Assembly: GCF_040500525.1 (NCBI RefSeq)
Contig: NZ_CP159403.1
Span: 1,462,501-1,526,500, forward strand
Direction: 5' to 3'
Source: Azospirillum formosense
GTDB taxonomy: Bacteria > Pseudomonadota > Alphaproteobacteria > Azospirillales > Azospirillaceae
Length of the DNA: 64,000 nucleotides
In this document: piece after piece, positions 27,749 through 36,850 of the stretch
Layout: each line of letters opens with the position of its first letter
How positions within the stretch are numbered: position 1 is the first letter of the stretch
Made by a program: the position numbers and the translations under genes
Notes under the pieces: generated by a model
What the model was told of the DNA's origin: nothing
What the model saw: only the letters and a program-made list of their open reading frames with translations
Databases searched by the model: none

Positions 27749-29497
27749 ATGATGACATTCCGATTTGAGCGGGCCCGGTTTGGTCGGACGGCGCTCGCGG
27801 CCTTGCTCCTCTCCACGGCGGGCCTTCTGCCGGCCGGCAACGCCGCCGCCGCGGCCCCGGCGGCGACGGAACGTCCGTCGCTGACCTCGGCGACCGGCAG
27901 CTATCTGGCCGGACGCTTCGCCCAGCGCCAGGACGACTGGGCCGCCGCCGCCCTGTTCATGGCCCACGCCCTGTCCGCCGACCCCGGCGACCTGACGCTG
28001 CTGCGCCGGACCTACCTTCTGAAGCTCGGCGAGGGGCAGTTCGACGCCGCCATCGACCTCGCCAAGCGGCTGCTGGAGCAGGACAACGACCCGCAGATGG
28101 CCATCGCCCTGCTGGCCTCGGACAACCTGGCCCGCGGCAAGCTGAAGGAGGCCAAGGCCATGGCCGCGCGCATGCCCAAGGAGGGCATGGCGAAGTACAT
28201 CGGCCCGCTGATCGACGCCTGGCTGGCCGCCGCGGAGGGCAAGACCGACGCGGCGCTGAAGGCGCTGGAACCGCTGTCCGCCGCCAGCGGCTTCGCCGCC
28301 CTGCACGATCTGCACGCCGGTCTGGTGCTGGAGCTGGGCGGGCGCAAGGACGCCGCCGCGGAGCGCTTCGCCCGCGTGCTGGACAAGGAGGCGCCGCTGC
28401 GCGTCATCCAGATCGTCGGCAGCTTCTACGAACGCACCGGCCGCAAGGACGAGGCGCGCAAGCTCTACGACGCCTTCCGCGCCAGCAACCCCGACAGCCT
28501 GATGGTCGAGCCGGCGCTGAAGGCGCTGGACGAGGGCCGGGCCGCCGCCCCGGTGGTGGCCGACGCCAAGCAGGGGCTGGCGGAAGCCCTGTTCGACCTG
28601 GGCAGCGCCATCCACCACGAGGGGGCGGAGGAGACCGCCCTGCTGTTCGGGCGGATCGCCCTGCACCTGCGCCCCGACCTGTCGCTGGCGCGGCTGATGA
28701 TCGGCGACATCATGGAGAACCGCGACCACCACGCCGACGCGCTGGTCGAGTTCCAGGCGCTGGAGAAGGATCCGGTTCTGGGCTGGACCGCCCGGCTGCG
28801 GGCCGCCGAGAGCCTCGCCCGGCTGGAGCGCACCGACGACGCCATCGCCGCCTTCTCCGCCCTGTCCGCCGAGCGTCCCGAGCGGACGGACGCGCTGATC
28901 CGGCTGGGCGACCTGTACCGCGTCGCCAAGCGCTACGGCGAGGCCGCCGACAGCTACAGCAAGGCGCTGGAGCGCATCGGCACGCCGGAGGAGCGGCATT
29001 GGGCGGTGCTCTACGCCCGCGCCATGTCCTACGACAAGATCGACCGCTGGCCGGACGCCGAGCGCGACCTGCGGGCGGCGCTGGCGCTGAAGCCGGACGA
29101 GGCCTTCCTGCTGAACTATCTGGGCTACAGCTACGTCGACCGCGGGCTGAACCTGGAGGAGGCCAAGGGGATGATCGAGAAGGCCGTCGCCCTGCGCCCC
29201 AAGGACGGCTACATCGTCGACAGCCTGGGCTGGGCGCTCTACCGCACCGGCGATTTCGAGGGAGCGGTGGAGAAGCTGGAGCGCGCGGTGGAGCTGAAGC
29301 CGACCGACGCCACCATCAACGATCATCTGGGCGACGCCTACTGGCGCGTCGGGCGCCGCAACGAGGCCCGCTTCCAATGGACCCGCGCGCTCCGCACCGC
29401 GGAGGAGGAGCCGCAGAAGGAGGACATCCGGGCCAAGCTGGACAAGGGCCTGGTGGACCCCAAGGCCGCCGAGGCGGCGGCCCCGAAGGTCCAGTAA
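27749..29497 (+). CDS. Exported TPR-repeat protein
   Basis: A 582-residue protein with an N-terminal signal sequence (RARFGRTALAALLLSTAGLL, likely cleavage near ANAAAA) and at least ten tetratricopeptide-like helix pairs. The C-terminal ones are the clearest: FLLNYLGYSYVDRG, YIVDSLGWALYRTGDFEGA and TINDHLGDAYWRVGRRNEA. TPR superhelices mediate protein contacts. This architecture is common in alphaproteobacteria and probably acts at the cell envelope, but no partner is known. A tandem ATG at 27749/27752 makes the exact start uncertain by one codon. Confidence 0.88.
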   Translation: MMTFRFERARFGRTALAALLLSTAGLLPAGNAAAAAPAATERPSLTSATGSYLAGRFAQRQDDWAAAALFMAHALSADPGDLTLLRRTYLLKLGEGQFDAAIDLAKRLLEQDNDPQMAIALLASDNLARGKLKEAKAMAARMPKEGMAKYIGPLIDAWLAAAEGKTDAALKALEPLSAASGFAALHDLHAGLVLELGGRKDAAAERFARVLDKEAPLRVIQIVGSFYERTGRKDEARKLYDAFRASNPDSLMVEPALKALDEGRAAAPVVADAKQGLAEALFDLGSAIHHEGAEETALLFGRIALHLRPDLSLARLMIGDIMENRDHHADALVEFQALEKDPVLGWTARLRAAESLARLERTDDAIAAFSALSAERPERTDALIRLGDLYRVAKRYGEAADSYSKALERIGTPEERHWAVLYARAMSYDKIDRWPDAERDLRAALALKPDEAFLLNYLGYSYVDRGLNLEEAKGMIEKAVALRPKDGYIVDSLGWALYRTGDFEGAVEKLERAVELKPTDATINDHLGDAYWRVGRRNEARFQWTRALRTAEEEPQKEDIRAKLDKGLVDPKAAEAAAPKVQ

Positions 29498-29503
29498 CGC
29501 CGG

Positions 29504-29551
29504 CCGCCCCGCTCCTCCTCCCTTCGTCGTGAAGGGACTGGCGCGGGGCGG
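29504..29551 (+). terminator. Nested hairpin downstream of TPR gene
   Basis: Outer arms CCGCCCCGC (29504-29512) and GCGGGGCGG (29543-29551) are exact complements. An inner CCCTTC-GTCGT-GAAGGG hairpin sits inside them. It lies 7 bp after the TPR stop codon and just before the candidate LexA box, so it separates two transcription units. Confidence 0.6.
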
Positions 29552-29556
29552 TAAAT

Positions 29557-29571
29557 GTTCACTTTACGTTC
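29557..29571 (+). promoter_or_regulatory. Candidate LexA (SOS) box GTTC-N7-GTTC
   Basis: GTTCACTTTACGTTC matches the alphaproteobacterial LexA consensus GTTC-N7-GTTC exactly. It ends 26 bp before the ATG of the radical SAM gene, in a short AT-richer stretch after a terminator, so it would overlap the promoter. Eight defined bases occur by chance about once or twice per 64 kb on two strands. Confidence 0.55.
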
Positions 29572-29597
29572 CGTTTCGCCGCGGTTATCCTGCCGCC

Positions 29598-30674
29598 ATG
29601 GACGAGATTCCGCGGCAGGCCCTGAAAGGACGGGGAGCGATCAGCAACCTGACCTCCCGCTACGAGCGGGAGACGCGGGTGCTGGCCGATGACGGCTGGG
29701 GCGGGAACGACGCGGTGACGGAAACCGTCCCGACCCAGGTCTTCGACGACGGCGCCCGCTCGGTCCTGTCGAAGAACACGTCGCCCGACGTGATCTTCGA
29801 GCGGTCGGTGAACCCCTACCGGGGGTGCGAGCACGCCTGCATCTACTGCTTCGCCCGCCCGACCCACGCCTATCTCGGCCTGTCGCCGGGGCTGGATTTC
29901 GAGACGAAGATCTTCCGCAAGGCGAGGGCGGCCGAGCTTCTCGCGGCGGAGCTTCGCGCCAGGTCCTACCGCTGCCAGCCGCTGGCGCTCGGTGCCAACA
30001 CCGATCCCTACCAGCCCATCGAGCGGGAGCAGCGCATCACCCGCGCCGTGCTGGAGGTCTGCCGCGACTTCAACCAGCCGGTGATGATCATCACCAAGTC
30101 GGCGCTGGTCCTGCGCGACCTCGACATCCTGGCGCCGATGGCGGCCAAGGGTCTGGTCAACGTCGCGCTGTCGGTCACCACGCTCGACCGCGACCTCGCC
30201 CGCCGGATGGAGCCGCGGGCCAGCACGCCGCAGCGGCGCCTCGCCGCCATGCGCGACCTGACGGCGGCCGGCGTGCCGGTGGCGGTGCTGGCCAGCCCGA
30301 TGATCCCGGCGCTCAACGACCACGAACTGGAAGCGATCCTGACCGCGGCGGCGGAGGCCGGGGCGACTCAGGCCAACTACATCCTCCTGCGCCTGCCGCT
30401 GGAGATCAAGGACCTGTTCGAGGAATGGCTGCGCGAGCACGCGCCCAACCGCGCCGAGCGGGTGCTCAGCCTGATCCGCCAGTGCCGCGAGGGGGAATTG
30501 TACCAATCCCAATTCGGCAGCCGCATGAAGGGCTCCGGCCCGGTGGCGGAGCTGCTGGCGAAGCGGTTCAAGCTGGCCTGCAAGCGCCTCGGCCTCAACG
30601 CCCGCGACGCCGCCCTCAACTGCGCCGACTTCCAGCCCCCGCCGGCCCGCGGCGACCAATTGACGATGTTCTGA
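29598..30674 (+). CDS. PA0069-family radical SAM protein
   Basis: A 358-residue protein of the spore-photoproduct-lyase-related radical SAM group. The 4Fe-4S motif CEHACIYC (C-x3-C-x2-C) follows SVNPYRGCEHA, preceded by the family's N-terminal VLSKNTSPDVIFERS. Later elements are GANTDPYQPIEREQ, MIITKSALVLRDLDIL and SPMIPALNDHELEAIL. Radical SAM enzymes make a 5'-deoxyadenosyl radical. This subgroup's substrate is unknown; the SPL relationship and the upstream LexA-type box suggest a nucleic-acid damage role. ATG 29598 follows weak upstream extensions. Confidence 0.9.
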   Translation: MDEIPRQALKGRGAISNLTSRYERETRVLADDGWGGNDAVTETVPTQVFDDGARSVLSKNTSPDVIFERSVNPYRGCEHACIYCFARPTHAYLGLSPGLDFETKIFRKARAAELLAAELRARSYRCQPLALGANTDPYQPIEREQRITRAVLEVCRDFNQPVMIITKSALVLRDLDILAPMAAKGLVNVALSVTTLDRDLARRMEPRASTPQRRLAAMRDLTAAGVPVAVLASPMIPALNDHELEAILTAAAEAGATQANYILLRLPLEIKDLFEEWLREHAPNRAERVLSLIRQCREGELYQSQFGSRMKGSGPVAELLAKRFKLACKRLGLNARDAALNCADFQPPPARGDQLTMF

Positions 30675-30818
30675 TCGGGCGGTTCCGCGCGGGAACGATC
30701 CGGGGCCCGCTCCGCGTTGATCGGCCGGCCATCCCTGGGCTACCTTCCGCCGCCCGGGCACGCCCTTGCGGGCGTCGCTCATCCGGGTTGCGGTTCGACG
30801 GTCGAGGGAGACGAAGTG

Positions 30819-32735
30819 ATGGCCACGATCGGTGAAGCCCTGGCCATCGCCTTCGCCAATCATCGCGCCGGCCGCGTGTCCGAGGCGGCCGTTCTCTACC
30901 GCCGGATCCTGGAAGCCGACCCGGCGAACCCCAACGCCGTGTACCTGCTGGGGATGGCCGAGTGGCAGGCCGGCCGGCCGGCCGCGTGCCTGCCCCTGGT
31001 CGGGCGTGCGCTTCGGCTCAATCCCGCCTGGACCGAGGCGCGCGCCAACCGGGCCGCCATCCTGGACAAGGCCGGCCGGCCCGCGGAGGCCGCCGCGGAC
31101 TGGCGGCGGCTGACGCTCGCCGATCCGGGCCATCGGCAGGCCTGGCGCAACCTCGGCGACGCCTTCCAGGCCCAGGGCGATGCCGGGACCCCGCAAGCCG
31201 TTCGGGCGCTGAGCCGCGCCGCGCGCCTCGTTCCCGGCGTGGCCGAGGTTCATCACGATCTGGGGGTGGTTCTCCGCCGCGCCGGCCAGCTCGACGAGGC
31301 GGTGGACAGCCTGCGCCGCGCCATCGCGGTCAGGGCCGATCTGGCGCCCGCCCACATGAACCTGGGCAACACCCTGCTCGAACGCGGCGATGACGCCGCG
31401 GCCCGGGCCAGCCTGCGGCGCGCGCTGGCGCTCAGCCCGGCCGGCCCGGAGCACTGGTACAACGCCGGCAACGCCCTGTACGCCCACGGCGATCCGCTGG
31501 AAGCCCTGACCGCCTACCGGCGCTCGGCGCGGCTCGGGCTGGCCCTCGCCCGCCTTCGGGTGGCGGCGGTGCTGAGCGATCTGGGCCGCCTGTCCGAAGC
31601 CGAAGGCGAACTGATCGAAAGCCTGCCGGTTCCCGGCGCCGATGTGCCCCTCAGCATCGAATTGCTGACCAACGTCTTCCTGCGCGGCGACCGGCTGGCC
31701 GAAGGGCGGGCGTTCTTCACCCGGCTGGCCTCGACGCCGCTCGGCGGCGCGGCCTATCGCGGGGAATGCCTGACCGCGCTCGCCGCGCTCGACCTGCGGG
31801 ACGGCGCGCCACGGGCGGCCCGCGACCGGCTGGCGGCGGTCCGCGGCGACAACGGCTGGTTCTTCACCGTGAAGTCGCTCGCCGCCTTGCGCGCGACGCT
31901 GGCCGAGCAGGGGCTCCAGCTCGTCCGCCCCGCCGCCGCTGGGGCGGACGGCGGGCACCGGCCACCGCGCGTGACGTCGTCGTCGCTGGCCACCCGTGGC
32001 CGCTTCGCCCACACCGTCCTGGAGTACATCCTGGTCCGGCTCTACGCCGAGAAATACGGCTTCTTGCTGGAGACGCCCGACTGGGTGGGCGGCGCCTTTT
32101 TCGCGCTGGACGATCCGCCGCAGAGCGGCCCGCTGCCGCCGCTGCTGTTCGCCCGCCGCACCCTCAACGATCTGGTGAGCGGCACCGCGAAGCGGGCGCC
32201 GATCGCCGACCGCGACATCCTCTCGCCCCTGTTCCTGTTCGAGCACAAGCGGGAGTACCGGCAGCGGGTCCAGTCCTGGCTGAGGCCGCGCCGGGTCTGG
32301 GAGCCGCAGCTCGCCCCGGCGGTCGAGCGGTTGCGGGCGGCGGGAAACACGGTGGTCGCGCTCCACATCCGGCGGGGCGACTTCGTGACGTCCAATTATC
32401 CGATCACCGAGACCGCCTGGTACGTCGACTGGCTGCGCGGCTGGTGGCCGCGCCTCGACCGGCCGGTGCTCTATGTGGCCAGCGACGACGTCGCGGCGGT
32501 CCGCCACGCCTTCGCGGAGTTCCATCCCCTGACGCGGGCCGACGTCGTGGAGGAATGGGCCGGGTTGGACTTCCTTCAGGACTTCCATGTGCTGATGAAC
32601 GCCGACGTGGTCGGCACCAGCGCCGCCAGCGGCTTCAGCGCGCTGGCCGCCCGTCTCAACACCCGCGCCCGCCTGTTCGTCGAGCCGGACGTCGCCGCCC
32701 GCCGCATCCGGCCCTTCGAACCCTGGACTCCCTGA
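30819..32735 (+). CDS. TPR protein fused to GT11-like (fucosyltransferase-type) domain
   Basis: A 638-residue two-part protein. Residues 1 to about 330 are tetratricopeptide repeats (GEALAIAFANHRAGRVSEAA, NPNAVYLLGMAEWQAGR and so on). The C-terminal 250 residues carry VVALHIRRGDFV (His about 515), the H-x-RRGDF donor-binding motif of alpha-1,2-fucosyltransferases (GT11), then LYVASDDVAAV and the late DFHVLMNADVVGTSAASGFS. This implies transfer of a nucleotide sugar onto a protein or glycan held by the TPR. GAGGGAG before ATG 30819 supports the start. Ends 17 bp from the convergent next gene. Confidence 0.82.
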   Translation: MATIGEALAIAFANHRAGRVSEAAVLYRRILEADPANPNAVYLLGMAEWQAGRPAACLPLVGRALRLNPAWTEARANRAAILDKAGRPAEAAADWRRLTLADPGHRQAWRNLGDAFQAQGDAGTPQAVRALSRAARLVPGVAEVHHDLGVVLRRAGQLDEAVDSLRRAIAVRADLAPAHMNLGNTLLERGDDAAARASLRRALALSPAGPEHWYNAGNALYAHGDPLEALTAYRRSARLGLALARLRVAAVLSDLGRLSEAEGELIESLPVPGADVPLSIELLTNVFLRGDRLAEGRAFFTRLASTPLGGAAYRGECLTALAALDLRDGAPRAARDRLAAVRGDNGWFFTVKSLAALRATLAEQGLQLVRPAAAGADGGHRPPRVTSSSLATRGRFAHTVLEYILVRLYAEKYGFLLETPDWVGGAFFALDDPPQSGPLPPLLFARRTLNDLVSGTAKRAPIADRDILSPLFLFEHKREYRQRVQSWLRPRRVWEPQLAPAVERLRAAGNTVVALHIRRGDFVTSNYPITETAWYVDWLRGWWPRLDRPVLYVASDDVAAVRHAFAEFHPLTRADVVEEWAGLDFLQDFHVLMNADVVGTSAASGFSALAARLNTRARLFVEPDVAARRIRPFEPWTP

Positions 32736-32752
32736 CGTTTCCGTCCTGAGAT

Positions 32753-34594
32753 TTACGTCCCGACGCCCTGCGCGTCGGGTTCCGGGCGGGACCGCGCGAG
32801 GGCCTGGAGAGCGGCGCGGACGCGGCCGACGACGGGCGCCCAGTCGCCGCGCCGGTCCTGGCGGAACAGGCGCATGGTCGGGTACCACGGCGTGCACATC
32901 CCCTGGTCCAGCCAGCGCCAGTCGGGGGCGAAGGGCAGCACCGTCCAGACCGGGCGGCCAAGCGCTCCGGCCAGATGGGCCGGCCCCGTGCAGGAGCTGA
33001 TGACGAGGTCGAGGTTTTCCATGATCGCCGCAGTGTCGGCGAAGTCCGAAATCTCATCGCCGAGGTCGGTGAAGGACGGCGGCAGCGGCCCGCACGTCTC
33101 CAGATCCTGCCGCCCCGCCCCCTTCTGCAGGCCGAAGACCGTGACGCCCGGAACGTCCAGCAGCGGAAGGAACGCCTTCAGGCGCGGCGAACGGATGCGG
33201 TCGGCCTTGAAGCCGGGGTTTCCCGCCCACACCAGCCCCACCCGCAGCCCCGTCCGCCGACCGGTCGGCGACCCCATGCGTTCCGCCCAGCGCGTCACCA
33301 GGTCCGGCTCGGCGCGCAGGTAGGGAACCTCGGCGGGGATGGTGTAGAGCATGGTGCCGAGCCGGTGCGGCAGGCTGGCCAGGGCGTCGTGCGCGTCGTG
33401 CGGTGGCGGCGGGGCGAACCGGCTGACCACGCCCTCGATGCCCGGCATGGCGGAGAGCAGGCGGACGAGCTGGCTGTTGCACTCGATGAGGACGCGCACG
33501 CCCCGCGCCTGGAGCTGCGGGGCGAAGCGGGCGAACATGATGGTGTCGCCCACCCCCTGCTCGTCATGGACCAGCAGGGTCCGGCCGGTGAGGTCGGAAC
33601 CGTCCCAGGCGGGCGAGGCGAAGCTGCGCCGGGGCGACGGGAAGTCGGCCATGCGCGACCGCCATTCGTACTCGGCGAACCCCTCCTCCAGCTCGCCCTT
33701 GATCAGCAGCCCGAAGCTCAGCGCGGTGTGTGCCTCCGCCAGGGACGGGTCGAGCCGGACCGCGGTCCGCGCCAGGGCGATCATCTCGTCGACGCGCATC
33801 AGATCGCGGGCCGCCAGCGCGAGGTTGAGGTGGGTGTGCGCCGCGCCCGGCTGCAGCGCGATGGATTGCCGGAAGCAGGCCGCCGCCTCGTCGAGCCGCC
33901 CCAGGTCCTGAAGCGTGACGCCCAGGTTGTTGAGGACGCCGGGATCGTCCGGCGCGAAGCCGAGCGCGCAGCGGTAGTGGCGCACCGCCTCCTCGGCCCG
34001 GCCGAGACGGCGAAGCGCCATCCCCAGGTTGGCGTAGGCGGCGACCGACGAGGGCGCCATCCCGAGGAGCACCATCAGTTCCTCGATCGCCTCCTCGGCG
34101 CGGCCGCCCAGGATGAGCGCCTGCGCGAGCATCAGCCGCTGGTCGGTCAGCCGCGGCTTGAGGTGGAGCAGCCGGCGCAGAGCGGTCGCGGCGTCGCCGT
34201 GCCGGCCCTGGTCCGACAGCACGTTGGCGAAGTTGTTGAGCGCGTCGCCGGAGCCGGGGTCGAGCGCCAGGGCCCGGTGGCAGGCCGCCGCGGCCTCGTC
34301 GCGCCGGCTGAGCCGACGCAGCGCGCTGGCGAGGTTGGAGAAGCAGGCCGCGTTGTCGGGGGCGGAGCGGAGGGCCTGCCTCATCCACTCCACGGCCTCG
34401 CCCGGCCTGCCGCCCTGAAGCGCCAGCGCGCCCAGCAGATGCAGGGCGTCGGGGTGATGGGGGTGGTCGGCGAGGACCCGCCGGTAGGCGCCTTCCGCCT
34501 CGGCCAGCCGGCCGGCCCCGTGATGGGCGAGACCCGTCGCGACGAGCGTGGCCGGGTCGGGTCGATCAAGGGTGGCTTTGGTCGGGAAGGCCAT
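32753..34594 (-). CDS. TPR protein fused to GT9-like glycosyltransferase domain
   Basis: A 613-residue protein: about nine TPR units (first GLAHHGAGRLAEAEGAYRRV) to near residue 330, then a GT-B domain of the ADP-heptose-transferase-like GT9 type with LLVHDEQGVGDTIMFARF, GLRVGLVWAGNPGFKADRIR, FGLQKGAGRQDLE, DFADTAAIMENLDLVIS and TPWYPTMRLFRQ. In the usual (V/S)DT-x-x-AHLAG motif it has SSCTGPAHLAG, with Cys in place of Asp. ATG 34594 is chosen over a 258-bp low-quality extension. It is divergent from the SPINDLY/OGT gene. Confidence 0.84.
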   Translation of the reverse strand: MAFPTKATLDRPDPATLVATGLAHHGAGRLAEAEGAYRRVLADHPHHPDALHLLGALALQGGRPGEAVEWMRQALRSAPDNAACFSNLASALRRLSRRDEAAAACHRALALDPGSGDALNNFANVLSDQGRHGDAATALRRLLHLKPRLTDQRLMLAQALILGGRAEEAIEELMVLLGMAPSSVAAYANLGMALRRLGRAEEAVRHYRCALGFAPDDPGVLNNLGVTLQDLGRLDEAAACFRQSIALQPGAAHTHLNLALAARDLMRVDEMIALARTAVRLDPSLAEAHTALSFGLLIKGELEEGFAEYEWRSRMADFPSPRRSFASPAWDGSDLTGRTLLVHDEQGVGDTIMFARFAPQLQARGVRVLIECNSQLVRLLSAMPGIEGVVSRFAPPPPHDAHDALASLPHRLGTMLYTIPAEVPYLRAEPDLVTRWAERMGSPTGRRTGLRVGLVWAGNPGFKADRIRSPRLKAFLPLLDVPGVTVFGLQKGAGRQDLETCGPLPPSFTDLGDEISDFADTAAIMENLDLVISSCTGPAHLAGALGRPVWTVLPFAPDWRWLDQGMCTPWYPTMRLFRQDRRGDWAPVVGRVRAALQALARSRPEPDAQGVGT

Positions 34595-34914
34595 GCGTCC
34601 GTGCTGTGTCAATGCGCTCTGGGCGAGGGGCCGGGCCGTCGGTCGGATGGGCAGCGGACCGACGGGCGGCAGAATAGCAGAACGCGGACGCCGATCCACA
34701 GCGCGCGCCGCCGGCGCCGGCCGCTCGATTCCGCTGGAACGCGCCGCGCGCTTGTCGCACCTTCCCGAGGGGCGGGGACCGCCCGCCGACGGGCAGCGAC
34801 GGGAACGATGAGGATGGGAGGGTGCCGAGACAGCCGCGATCATCGGGGGCACGACTCCGATCGTCGCCAGCGGTTCCCGGCGCCCGGCGACCCGGCCGCC
34901 TCGACGTGTGCGCC
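34595..34914. promoter_or_regulatory. Divergent intergenic region between two TPR-GT genes
   Basis: A 320-bp region holding the promoters of two divergent glycosyltransferase genes. The only clear structure is a perfect inverted repeat at 34636-34665, listed separately. No consensus sigma-70 pair, sigma-28 or sigma-54 promoter stood out. Confidence 0.4.
34636..34665. repeat. Inverted repeat CCGTCGGTC / GACCGACGG
   Basis: Perfect 9-bp arms (34636-34644 and 34657-34665) with a 12-nt loop, about 42 bp upstream of the minus-strand TPR-GT9 start codon. It could be a leader hairpin or an operator. Confidence 0.5.
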
Positions 34915-36822
34915 ATGACGGCCGACGTCGCGGCGGCGGTGCGGAGCTTCGCCGCCGCGCTGGCCCATCATCAGGCCGGGCGGCTCGACGCCGCCGAGGC
35001 GGCCTACCGGGCGATCCTGCGCGACGACCCCGGGCACGCCCACGCCAACAACAATCTGGCCATCCTGCTGCGCACCGCCGGGCGGCGGGACGAGGCGGTC
35101 GCCTTGTACCGCCGGGCCGTCGCGGCGCTGCCGGACGACGCGCCGATCCGCAGCAACCTGTCCTGCGCGCTGACCGACCTCGACCGGCCGGCGGAGGCGC
35201 TGGCGGCGCTGCGCGTCGCGCTGTCCCTGAGCCCGGACTACGCCGACGCCTGGTTCAACGCCGGCAACCTCCTGAAGGCCGCCCGCCAGACCGACCGGGC
35301 GCTCGCCGCCTACCGCCGGGCGGTGCGGCTGAAGCCCGGCATGGGCGGCGCGCACAGCAACATGGCCGATCTGTTCCGGGATCGCGGGGAGTCGAGCCGC
35401 GCCGTGGAGGGATACCGGGCGGCGATCCAGGCGCAGCCCGACCTGCCGCAACCCGTCGTCAACCTCGGCGAGGCGCTGAAGGAGCAAGGGCGGATCACCG
35501 AGGCCATCGCGACCTTCCAGGGCGGGATCGAGCGTCACCCCGATCTGGCCCTGCTGCACTCCAACCTGCTGCTCGCCCTGCATTACACGCCCTGGGTGCC
35601 GCCCGAGGTCATCGCCCGCGCCCACGCGCACTGGAACGAACGGCACGCCCGGCCGCTGATGCCGCGGGACCGGCGGTTCGCCAACGACCGCGACCCGGAC
35701 CGCCGGTTGCGGGTGGGCTACGTCTCGCCCGACTTCCGCGCCCATGCCTGCGCCCATTTCATCGAACCCCTGCTGCGCGCGCACGACCGCGGCGCGGTCG
35801 AGATCGTCTGCTACGCCACCTCGGACCATCACGACGCGGTGACCGACCGCCTGCGGAGCCTGGCCGACGGGTGGCGGTCGCTGGAACCCGTGGACGACGC
35901 GGCGGCCGCCGCGTTGGTCGAGCGCGACCGCATCGACATCCTGGTCGATCTGGCCGGCCACACGGCGCGCGCCCGGCCGCTGCTGTTCGCCCGCAAGCCG
36001 GCCCCGGTCCAGGTCGCGTGGCTGGGCTATCCCGACACCACCGGCATGCCGGCGATCGACCACCGCCTGACCGACGCGGTCGCCGACCCGCCGGGCCCGA
36101 CCGACGCCTGGCACGCCGAGCGGCTGGTGCGCCTGCCCAGGGGGTTTCTCGCCTTCCAGCCCTTGCGCGCCGCCGCCGCGGGCGAGGAACCGCCGGCGCT
36201 GGCCAACGGCTTCGTGACCTTCGGGTCGTTCAACAACGCCGCCAAGGTGACGCCGGAGGTGCTGCGGGTCTGGTCGGCCATCCTGACGCGCCTGCCGTCC
36301 GCCCGCCTGCTTCTCAAGAGCCGCGCCTTCGACGACCCGCCGACCCGGGAGCGCTATCTCCAGCAATTCGCCGGCAACGGCGTGGACCGCGGCCGTGTCG
36401 ACCTGCTCCCCACGATGGACAGCATCGACGCCCATCTGCGGGCCTATGGCCGGATCGACATCGGCCTCGACCCGTTCCCCTACAACGGGACCACCACGAC
36501 CTGCGAGGCGCTGTGGATGGGGGTGCCGGTGATCACGCTGGCCGGCGGCCACCACGTCGCGCGGGTCGGCGCCAGCCTGCTGACGCACTGCGGGCTCGCC
36601 GAGCTGGTCGCCGCGGACGAGGCCGGCTACGTCGAGACGGCCGTCGCCCTGGCCCGTGACACCGCGCGCCTGGCCGCGTTGCGCGGCGGCATGCGGGAGC
36701 GGATGGAGGGGGCGCCGCTCAACGACCACCGCGGCTTCGCGGCGTCGGTCGAGACGGCCTATCGCGCCATGTGGCGGTCCTGGCTCGCGCGCGACACGGA
36801 GGAAGCGCCGCCGGAACGCTGA
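34915..36822 (+). CDS. TPR / SPINDLY-type O-GlcNAc-transferase-like protein (GT41)
   Basis: A 635-residue protein with TPR units over residues 1 to about 235 and a full GT41 catalytic region. Visible motifs are LRVGYVSPDFRAHACAHFIE, ILVDLAGHTARARPLLFARK, APVQVAWLGYPDTTGMPAID, FVTFGSFNNAAKVTP, then IDIGLDPFPYNGTTTTCEAL and WMGVPVITLAGGHHVARVG. These give the catalytic His after the TPR and the UDP-sugar site of OGT/SPINDLY. Bacterial members glycosylate proteins, including flagellins, or make O-fucose links. ATG 34915 is preferred to an earlier in-frame start. No flagellin gene is near. Confidence 0.92.
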   Translation: MTADVAAAVRSFAAALAHHQAGRLDAAEAAYRAILRDDPGHAHANNNLAILLRTAGRRDEAVALYRRAVAALPDDAPIRSNLSCALTDLDRPAEALAALRVALSLSPDYADAWFNAGNLLKAARQTDRALAAYRRAVRLKPGMGGAHSNMADLFRDRGESSRAVEGYRAAIQAQPDLPQPVVNLGEALKEQGRITEAIATFQGGIERHPDLALLHSNLLLALHYTPWVPPEVIARAHAHWNERHARPLMPRDRRFANDRDPDRRLRVGYVSPDFRAHACAHFIEPLLRAHDRGAVEIVCYATSDHHDAVTDRLRSLADGWRSLEPVDDAAAAALVERDRIDILVDLAGHTARARPLLFARKPAPVQVAWLGYPDTTGMPAIDHRLTDAVADPPGPTDAWHAERLVRLPRGFLAFQPLRAAAAGEEPPALANGFVTFGSFNNAAKVTPEVLRVWSAILTRLPSARLLLKSRAFDDPPTRERYLQQFAGNGVDRGRVDLLPTMDSIDAHLRAYGRIDIGLDPFPYNGTTTTCEALWMGVPVITLAGGHHVARVGASLLTHCGLAELVAADEAGYVETAVALARDTARLAALRGGMRERMEGAPLNDHRGFAASVETAYRAMWRSWLARDTEEAPPER

Positions 36823-36850
36823 GCGCGGGCCTTTTCACCGACTGTTCCCT

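Noticed and set aside
29559-32897. A 1112-residue open frame on the minus strand
   Set aside because: It runs antisense through two well-supported plus-strand genes. The product is a His/Arg/Gln/Gly-rich low-complexity string, as expected opposite GC3-rich codons.
32975-34918. A 647-residue open frame on the plus strand
   Set aside because: It lies opposite the TPR-GT9 gene; its composition is that of a shadow and it has no motif.
34840-36729. A 629-residue open frame on the minus strand
   Set aside because: It lies antisense to the GT41 gene, which has a full set of catalytic motifs.
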